This document shows positions 56,723 to 64,000 of a stretch of DNA of 64,000 bases, in pieces. The stretch lies in contig ML213511.1 in assembly GCA_004369045.1 (NCBI GenBank), forward strand, positions 397,327-461,326, written 5' to 3'. The translations under genes and the position numbers were made by a program. Position 1 is the stretch's first letter, and each line of letters opens with the position of its first letter. This stretch comes from Heliocybe sulcata (taxonomy: Eukaryota; Basidiomycota; Agaricomycetes; Gloeophyllales; Gloeophyllaceae). The notes beneath the pieces are model-generated. The model was not told the origin of the DNA. It searched no databases and saw nothing but the letters and a program-made list of their open reading frames with translations.

Positions 56723-56962
56723 GTAGAGACTCGAGTTGTACGAGGTTGTACGTTATCCTTCTGCGTCAAATAGTCTGACGAGTATCGAAAGAATATGTGA
56801 CAACCACAACCTTGTGCGTGCCTTTCAAAGTGGAACATCTATCGTACAGGGAAACCGAAAGTCCCGCCCACATCAGAAGGGAGCGTTAGAAGGACAACAT
56901 GCAAGGCAGAAGAGAACTAGATGATGAACATGGTACCGTAGAGGTATTATAGAGGAGTTAAT

Positions 56963-58237
56963 TTACGAGAACTTCCATCTGTTGTTACAATTTACGCAGG
57001 TCACGAACGTCTGCACGGTTACTTGATGAGAAGAAGTCCGTAAAGAACTGTACAGAAATACTCACAGTCATGGGTTCATCCGCGCTGCGCGTTTGCGCCT
57101 GGCGGTAACGACATTTCCGCTGAAGCACGCCACGTCAGCTAAAGGGAACGGAAAAACAGTAGTACACTAACCTGCTTGCATCTGCCACATTGGAAGGCAT
57201 CTGTCTCTGCTTGCTGCTCCTCCGCACCGAGCGAGTTGAACAGGTTATCTTGCTTGATCTTATTGTCGGCGGACTTCCTTTCTTCCGAGGCCATTTCCTA
57301 CGGAAATGTTCGACTGGCATCATAGGCGTGAGGAGCAGAGTTTGACATACCGCGCTAGTCATTTTAGCGAACTTCCCAACCGGGAGGTCTCCGCTGACTA
57401 CGCTTTCACGAAGCCCGGGGTTGTGTTTGTCTTTGAGGTTGACGAACAGCGAGCGTAGCTTGCTCTTGTACGCTGCGTTCGCACCATTGAATTCGGCGTA
57501 CAAGGCTGCCTCAATGCCTTTCGCTCGGCCTAGAATCTGTTCGCTTGCTGTCGACGGAGTCGTCAATCAACCGTTCTGTATCCGACGAGAAGATGACCAG
57601 CTTACGAGCGCCTGAATCAAGGGCTAGCGCATCGTACATGAGCTCAATGCACTTGTCCCGTGTCTTGTCTCCAGTTACTTCCGTAGAGATATTATCGGCC
57701 TTTGCGCTGCGTTCGGCGAGAGGGCTCTGAGGTGTACCCGGTGCAATCGATCCCTTCCTCCCTGACATGGACCATTCCCATCATGTCAATTGCTGGTAGA
57801 TTCAGCGACAGGAACATGACAGGACGCACCCTTGCCACCCTTGGCCTGTTTCTCATTCTCCACTTCCTGCTTCCACTTCTTCACCAGGTCCTTCGCTACA
57901 TCGGAAACATTTTTGGACGCATGCGTGCGCAACTTGCCCACTGCTAAACCGGCTTTGCTTTCCTACAGATAAGCGTTTCATATCGGTCTCCGTCGCGTCT
58001 GTGGCACAAACGGTAAAGACTCACTCGTAGTAAAGACTCTGTTATGACCGCCTCCTTCTTCAACGTCTGCAGAAGCCCGATAATGTCCTGTACGGTCCAG
58101 AAAGGGCCAAAAACGTGGAAATGAATCAGAAAATCGAACTGACAGGGAGGCAGTAGGGGAAACGCAATGCGTACCTGTTCCGTAGATGCACTTTGCAGCT
58201 TTTTCACAAGCGACTTCAACTCTGTTGCGTTCGACAT
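56963..58237 (-). CDS. DST1: Transcription elongation factor TFIIS
   Basis: Eight exons give about 300 residues. The ATG is at 58,237 (MSNATELKSLVKKLQSASTE). Domain I (LW/TFIIS-N) covers the first 80 residues, including VGKLRTHASKNVSDVAKDLV and KKWKQEVENEKQ. The central domain has DKCIELMYDALALDSGA and YKSKLRSLFVNLKDKHNPGL RESVVSG. The C-terminal zinc ribbon is intact: CGRCKQRKCRYRQAQTRSAD with EPMT, then TFVTCVNCNNRWKFS. It has two C-x2-C pairs and the Asp-Glu pair in RSADEPMT that stimulates RNA cleavage by stalled RNA polymerase II. The last two exons (18 and 15 codons) are easily missed. Divergent from PRP46, with 280 bp between starts. The symbol is by yeast homology. Confidence 0.93.
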
Positions 58238-58517
58238 TTTCCTCTATCTACGAGTGCTATCTACCGCAATATATGGTATCAACGGCGCTTTCGCCGACGC
58301 ACACGAGTCAGAGAGGGCTTGACCATGAGAGAGTAAGCACCGCGAAAGTGGCGGAGCGACTGGTGCCAAACAAGCACAAGCACCGCGCTCACTGTCGACG
58401 CCGACGAGCCCCGCACCCCCGCACACTGTCGACTCTTCCGACGTGCACCGCAGTTTGGGCCGCTAGTCAACTATCTAGGAAAGACATCGAAGCAAAGACT
58501 CTTATTATTCCACCGAA

Positions 58518-60150
58518 ATGTCAACATTACCTCCTCTGAACCCTCTCCTCAAAAGTTGCAGCAAGCGAACATACGATGTCTTCGCTTCATATCCAGACGC
58601 AGGAATGCAAGAGGAGGAGAAAAGGTTAGCTTGAGAGTCTCAGGTGAGAAGGAATTGCGCTCACTGGAGGCATTCGTTGCAGTGCAAGACTGAGACTTTC
58701 AGTCAAGATCAACGATGAATACAAGCATTACAAGGAGCTTCCACCAACACTACTCGCTCAGCAGGGACCAGTAGGCCCAGCACGGCCCAAGGAGCAGCGG
58801 AAAGCTATTATGGCAGGACGTGCGTGGACGTCTCCTTCAATGCCGGAGGGATGCTAATGAGCATGGAACAGCCTCTACCGCCGACAATACTTCACTTATG
58901 ATTGCCAAGATTGACAATACCCCTCAACAGATGCAATCAACGTTTGCTTCATCCACGAAACTATCACAAGCGCTTCAGCTACACAAGACGACACGAACCA
59001 TCAAGCCGACATACCACCCGCAATGGAAGCTTATGCGTGTTATTTCGGGGCATCTGGGCTGGGTACGGAGTGTCGCAGTGGAACCGGGAAACAAGTGGTT
59101 TGCGACGGGCGCTGGTGACCGGGTCATCAAAATATGGGATTTGGCGTCGGGAGAGCTGAAATTGTCATTGACCGGTCATATCTCGACTGTACGTGGACTG
59201 GCGGTGTCGTCAAGACATCCGTATCTATTTTCTTGCGGAGAGGACAAGGTGCGAGTCTAGAAGGGTTTATTGCGTATGTTCGGGACTGACAAGGTCGCAG
59301 ATGGTGAAGTGCTGGGATCTGGAGCAAAACAAAGTCATCCGGCACTACCATGGTCACCTTTCCGGTGTCTACTCGCTATCCTTACATCCGACACTCGATG
59401 TTCTCGTCACATCTGGACGAGACGCCTCTGCGCGGGTATGGGATATGCGGACAAAGGCGCAGATCCATGTTCTTGCTGGCCATACGGCGACGGTTGCCGA
59501 TGTTAAATGTCAGGAATCTGACCCTCAAGTCATCACCGGAAGTATGGACTCAACAGTCCGGTGCGTGCTCCTTTAATAGGGTTTGAGATCTGTGACTAAT
59601 GCTGTCCTGCAGCCTATGGGATCTGGCAGCGGGCAAGACTATGACCACCCTTACCCACCACAAGAAGTCCGTCCGTTCACTCGCCATTCACCCGACAGAG
59701 TACTCCTTTGCCTCCGGCTCCGCTGGCGGCAACAACATCAAGAAATGGAAATGTCCCGAGGGCACGTTCGTCCACAATTTCAGCGGGCACAACGCCATCA
59801 TCAACACACTCTCCGTGAACGCTGAGGGCGTCTTCTTCTCCGGAGGTAAGCGGTCAATTCGTCCGTTCTCAATCATACAGCTCATGGTGATGCCTCGCAG
59901 GCGACAACGGCTCGCTGACGTTCTGGGATTACAACACGGGGACGCCGTTCCAGCACATGGACGACATTCCCCAGCCGGGCTCGCTGGAGGCGGAGGCTGG
60001 CGTGTTCTGTTCGACCTTCGACCTGACGGGTACACGTCTTATTACGGGTGGTGCTGATAAGACTATCAAGGTGAGTTGGATTTCTCCGATAATATGATCT
60101 TGACGTTGACATTTGCTTCTTCCCAGATTTACGCTGAACAAGCGCAGTAG
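58518..60150 (+). CDS. PRP46: Pre-mRNA splicing factor PRP46/PLRG1, WD40 protein
   Basis: This seven- or eight-exon gene encodes about 430 residues. The N-terminus ([29 protein letters not shown]) is followed by a conserved linker ([20 protein letters not shown]) and then seven WD40 repeats from [20 protein letters not shown]. Repeats include [80 protein letters not shown] and [18 protein letters not shown] at the end. By homology it is a core member of the Prp19/NineTeen complex, which activates the spliceosome (nucleus). All splice junctions fall between well-aligned WD40 strands, and the terminal exon is seven codons. Symbol by homology. Confidence 0.94.
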
Positions 60151-60413
60151 TTCTGTATATTATACTGCGCCATCATGTTGCCATCTGTTGCAATCCTACT
60201 TGCTCCTTGTTTTCTTGCGCATATTCTGTATACTTCAGTACATATACATGGTATATGATGTGTGCGAATTTCGCTACCAAGCCGGCGGGTAGATAACGAG
60301 AATAGATAACCTCTCACCTACTCAGCGAGGATGGCCTTAGTCAGACTTGAGTTTCCCCGCTTAACTGCTCTCTGCTCTTGCCTCGGTCTACCATCGGCGC
60401 AGCACCCAGGGCT

Positions 60414-61769
60414 ATGAGCGCCCCAACTCCAGAAGCCGTGCCAGTTGGTGGCGACGGCGAGCGACAGCCTTTGCTCGCGCAATCCGACCCTGCTGGATAT
60501 GATGTGACGGGCGTACACGACGAGGAGACTGCGACATCTCTTCCGGAGGAGAAGAAGGTGAAGTGGACATGGGGTTGGATTGCGTGGTACACGTTCCTGG
60601 CTGTAGGGGCGATATTCTTGCTGGCGATGTTCATCAAGGGCTTCATCGACGCTGGAGATGTCGACGTGAGTATCATACTGGTTTTGCTTGCAGCGGTTGC
60701 TCTAATCGTGTACAGTTCGACTTTAAGGGAGCCATGAAGGATGCTCTGGGAGGAGGGCTAAGTGGAGCGGCTGGTTCGTTTCCACTAGTACGTGCACAAC
60801 ATGCCCAAGTGCTAACAGAGATACAGCCATGGTACTCCAGGTGTTGACCCTCATGGTACGTCCTGCTGTGCGTCCACTTGTATTTGAAGCCGACATCTCG
60901 CCGATGTCTACAGCCTCTGCGCACTGTCATGAACTATCAGTACCGGTTCGGCACTACTACCACGATAGCTATCAAGACGCTCTGGTACGACGGAGGGTGG
61001 ACGCGGTATTACCAGGGGTTGTCGGCGGCACTGATACAAGGCCCCGTTGCGCGGTTCGGTGACACCGCAGCAAATGTGGGGATCCTAACCCTGCTCGAAT
61101 CTAACACCTATATGAGGACGCTGCCGTCTCTCATCAAGACGGTGTTCGCGTCTCTGCTTGCCGCTGGCTTCCGTATCATCCTCACGCCTATCGATACCGT
61201 GAAGACGACCCTGCAGGCGCAGGGCAAACCTGGTATGCGGATTCTGAAGGAGAGAGTGAGTCTCAACACTTGTGGTCGCTCCGATCCGATATTAACATCT
61301 TGCAGGTCAAGAAATACGGCGTCACCTCACTATGGTATGGCGCGCTTGCCACTGCTGCCGCTACCTTCGTCGGGCACTACCCTTGGTTCGGCACCTACAA
61401 CTTCCTGCGCGACAACCTACCCGAGGCGCACAGCACATTCTGGCGGTTATTGCGCCAGGCTTTCGTGGGCTTCGTAGCCTCTGTTGTCTCAGATACCATA
61501 TCGAACTCGCTGCGCGTGGTGAAGACGTACCGCCAGGTGAATGACACCAAGATCGGGTATGTGGCAGCTGCCGAGGCGGTGGTTGCAACGGACGGCTTGA
61601 GGGGCCTGTTTGGCCGTGGTTTGAAGACGAGGATCATCGCCAATGGGTTGCAGGGGTTAATGTTCTCGGTTCTTTGGAAGCTGTTCCTTGACTTGTGCGT
61701 GGGCCTGTCTTTCTTGTGCCAGGCTGAGATTGTTACTCACTGAATTTCAGGTGGAATGACAAGACGTAG
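60414..61769 (+). CDS. Mitochondrial carrier family protein with N-terminal membrane extension
   Basis: Seven exons give about 365 residues. An N-terminal tail (MSAPTPEAVPVGGDGERQPL L) and one membrane helix (WGWIAWYTFLAVGAIFLLAM) come before the carrier part. That part starts DFKGAMKDALGGGLSGAAAM. The second repeat has the classical PIDTVKTTLQAQG signature. The first (PLRTVMNYQY) and third (NSLRVVKTYRQ) signatures keep only part of the P-x-D/E-x-x-K/R pattern. Other blocks are YYQGLSAALIQGPVARFGDT and GLRGLFGRGLKTRIIANGLQ. Probably a solute carrier of the inner mitochondrial membrane, but the atypical signatures leave substrate and even location open. The last exon is six codons (WNDKT and stop). 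Confidence 0.85.
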
Positions 61770-62064
61770 AGATTGGTCTATGCGGTCAGAGCTCTAGCAC
61801 CTTGGACTTCACCTCTCTGCGCCGGGAAGGTTCGTGATAGTGGCACACTTTCTGGCACATGGATGTCTTCTAGATCCGTAAAATATATATGTAGACAGGT
61901 TCTTGTCGTTTCTGAGATCCGGCCCTGCAAATGTGAGAGATGCTTTTCGCCACAAATCCAACATGAACAAATAACGCGTCTACACTGGACGCGCCAATTT
62001 CCTTCCACGCGCGGCATCATAGTGTGCAATCAACGACGTCTGTGCTACCCCTGTTCGTTCCAGA

Positions 62065-62641
62065 ATGACCGTCAGCGAGGAACCCGCGCAAGAGGACATC
62101 AAACCCAAGGTCAACCTCTCGGTCATTTATGACGGACAATGTGAGTTGGAATAGGTTGGCTGCACGTTATAGCTAAAGCGACTGGGGAATGGTAGCCACC
62201 ACAGTGAAGATGAAGATTAATACGCCCCTGAAGAAAATCTTTGATGCAGTAGAGGTGAGTCTAAATCTCATGTCGGACGTGTCACCTGTACTGTGCTCAA
62301 TGGTCGTAACATTGCAGAAGAAATTCGCTGTGCCAGAAGGTGAGCGCTCAACGAACCTTACGGATCTGCAGAAGTGATTTTTGACTTGAGTAACCTAGGA
62401 ACGCTGCGATTCTTCGCAGACGACAAGCGGTTGAGGCCGGAAGAGACGCCAGCAGATGTAAGTCCGGTGCCAGTCTCATCCTCCCGTCTTCGTACTGACC
62501 AGGTCCCTCAACTGGCAGGTCGGCTTGGAGGACGGTGACCAGATTGACGCGCATCTGGAGCAGGTACAGTCAGGTTACTTTTATGCATGAATTCGTGGCT
62601 GACATGGGCTTACACAGCTTGGCGGAGGCTCTTCGTGCTGA
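62065..62641 (+). CDS. SMT3: SUMO (small ubiquitin-like modifier), six exons
   Basis: The protein is about 98 residues: MTVSEEPAQEDIKPKVNLSV IYDGQ, TTVKMKINTPLKKIFDAVE, KKFAVPEG, TLRFFADDKRLRPEETPAD, VGLEDGDQIDAHLEQ, LGGGSSC and stop. The ubiquitin fold pattern, the LRF..D..RL.P.ETP strand/loop and the LEDGD/E motif match SUMO. The C-terminus gives a mature end at Gly-Gly after removal of GSSC. SUMO is conjugated to lysines of many nuclear proteins through E1/Ubc9. One exon is only about 22 bp. Upstream of the second SUMO-like gene, in the same direction. Symbol by homology. Confidence 0.85.
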
Positions 62642-62861
62642 CCTTTTCACTACCCTGGATGGAATATTTGGTTGCTGACTCTGCTCTCTACTTACTTCTC
62701 TATTAATTTATCATCTTCCCGATTCCGTTCCCAACACTAATGCCGACTGGTGGGTCGTAATGATCCTGTGTGACGCGACGCGAAAGGGCGCCGTGACGTT
62801 GGCGTCAAACAAGTTAGCCGTTGCTCGGCTATTGATAGGCCTTTCCCTCGTCTCTCGCGAA

Positions 62862-63345
62862 ATGACGGATACACCCTCTTCCTCTGCAGATCGAGCACAC
62901 CATCGGAAACCCAGCCTCAATATCCAGCTGGTCTTTCAGGACAAGGGTTTGTCACGTATGATGGCATGCATAGCACGCATCGGAATTAACGCGCTCTAGT
63001 CATACCCATGAGACTACGACCGTACACCTCTGCGCAAAAGATCATGGACACGGCGCTGGTAAAGTCAATCCTCTGTTAAAACATTGAATGGTCATGAAAC
63101 GGTATGAAGCAAATGTGGCATCTGGAGCCAGGTGAATAGCCAGATGCTTCCCCCGCTCGACCTTGTGGACGTATTTCCGTAGGTTTAGTTCGCTTCGTCT
63201 ACGGTGGACAGCGGATTCGGGAGTACGATACGCCAGAGAAGGTAGACCAGCAACTCTCACAGGCGACCGCGTACTCATCTCACATCGGCAGTTGAACATG
63301 GAGGACGGCGACCAAGTCGACGTCATGGTCGAGCAGGTAAGTCCT
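62862..63345 (+). CDS. Second SUMO-like gene, diverged, C-terminal end not resolved
   Basis: Exon pieces read MTDTPSSSADRAHHRKPSLN IQLVFQDK, then VIPMRLRPYTSAQKIMDTAL, QMWHLEPG, LVRFVYGGQRIREYDTPEK and LNMEDGDQVDVMVEQ, with GT-AG borders between them. The order of elements is that of SUMO (beta-strand, helix, RF.Y.G.RI...TPE, MEDGD), but residues differ strongly from its neighbour. After VMVEQ a donor GTAAGTCC follows, and I cannot find a convincing last exon with a Gly-Gly end. It may lie beyond 63,345 or be lost, which would make this a non-conjugating ubiquitin-fold protein or a pseudogene. It is a tandem duplicate of the upstream gene by position. Confidence 0.65.
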
Positions 63346-63647
63346 CGTTGTATCGAGAGCTTGTCCTCGCTGATCGGGGCATAATCGACGGTGCCAAGTA
63401 CGGGGGTTCAAGTCCTTGATTCACGACGCATAAAAGATTCGCTTCTGTGCATGCCCGAGTGCTGTGAAGCTGTGTTGTTTCTTGCATAGCCGTCCTTTCT
63501 CTTGTATGGTTGTCTTCACAGATGAAATATGTCGTCTGTCATCCCTCCCCGGATGCTAGCAGAGGTTCCAGCTATTGGGCATGTTCAAGGGAGAGCAGGA
63601 ACCTGCAGTTGCGACAAAGATAAAACAGTTTGACACACCGCACTAAG

Positions 63648-64000
63648 TCATGACTCCGCCTCCTTGGCAGTTCGCCTTTTGGCTGCCCACTCCTTAGCCT
63701 TAGCCCGCCTCGCAGCCTTCAAAACCTCCGCGTCGTCTTTCATCGCATCCTCAGTAACAACACCTTCACCTTCCTTGGCCACCATCTCGTCAGTCACCTT
63801 CACTGTGTCATCTTTATCTTCAGCATCCTCATCTCCATCACTTTCCCCATACCCCGCCAACCCCCCAAGTGCCGCTTCTCCACTTCCTTTCTTCCCTCCC
63901 CCCTCCTTCTCCATTCTCACCCTCGCCTTGACAGTCCTCCAAGCCCTCGCCCACCTGCCCCTCAGAAATGCAAACCTCTTATCAGCACCGTGATTAGCAA
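63648..64000 (-). CDS. 3' end of an unrecognised gene running out of the window
   Basis: The minus-strand frame is open from the window edge to a stop at 63,648. It reads FAFLRGRWARAWRTVKARVR, MEKEGGGKKGSG, an acidic middle (ESDGDEDAEDKDDT) and a basic end (KAARRAKAKEWAAKRRTAKE AES). The internal ATG at 63,920 need not be the start, since the frame extends upstream of it. A charged, probably coiled C-terminal region; the family is not recognised from this part. Confidence 0.5.
   Translation of the reverse strand, partial: ANHGADKRFAFLRGRWARAWRTVKARVRMEKEGGGKKGSGEAALGGLAGYGESDGDEDAEDKDDTVKVTDEMVAKEGEGVVTEDAMKDDAEVLKAARRAKAKEWAAKRRTAKEAES

Noticed and set aside
63396-63412. GGTTCAAGTCC, tRNA B-box-like
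   Set aside because: No matching acceptor stem or A-box upstream; it lies in the intron or 3' part of the second SUMO-like gene.

Overview
The window looks like nuclear DNA of a basidiomycete fungus, probably a filamentous Agaricomycete. Genes are cut by many 50-70 bp GT-AG introns, some exons are only a few codons long, and the recognisable genes (a 14-exon P450, an NCS1 permease, TFIIS, PRP46/PLRG1, SUMO, a mitochondrial carrier, a tiny isoleucine-rich protein) have the structure usual in that group. There are two assembly gaps (13,995-14,339 and 42,944-43,018).

Bases 1 to about 53,900 are a duplicated accessory region. The repeated material consists of modules, here named A, B, C, X, B', C' and D. 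Unit 1 (about 880-13,870) and unit 2 (about 15,250-26,360) lie on the + strand. From about 27,850 the same modules return inverted: unit 3 (27,850-34,120), unit 4 (36,985-42,240), unit 5 (43,690-47,700) and unit 7 (48,575-53,900; the A relic at 47,480-47,700 is counted as piece 6). The turn-around at 26.4-27.8 kb carries an unrelated small gene, and a P450 gene sits between units 3 and 4. B and B' are paralogous three-exon genes whose intron positions, phases and first two exon lengths are fixed across copies. A is a two-exon gene for an acidic protein. C/C' and D are multi-exon genes or relics with no recognised domain. X is an unrecognised minus-strand segment divergent from B'. A decayed lysophospholipase (phospholipase B) gene lies between C and X in unit 1, and its 3' tail survives in units 3 and 4.

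The most striking signal is a 12-bp palindrome, CGGC-N4-GCCG (that is CGG-N6-CCG), found 22 times at corresponding places: 8-9 bp upstream of the TATA-like box of the A, B and B' genes, and just upstream of the C and C' starts. This is the form of a Zn2Cys6 (Ppr1-type) binding site, and suggests that one regulator controls the whole family. No function could be assigned to A, B or C, so this is a candidate undescribed co-regulated gene system.

From about 54.8 kb the window becomes ordinary conserved DNA: an NCS1 nucleobase/allantoin-type permease, TFIIS and PRP46/PLRG1 as a divergent pair, a mitochondrial carrier, two SUMO-like genes in tandem, and the 3' end of an unrecognised basic protein gene.
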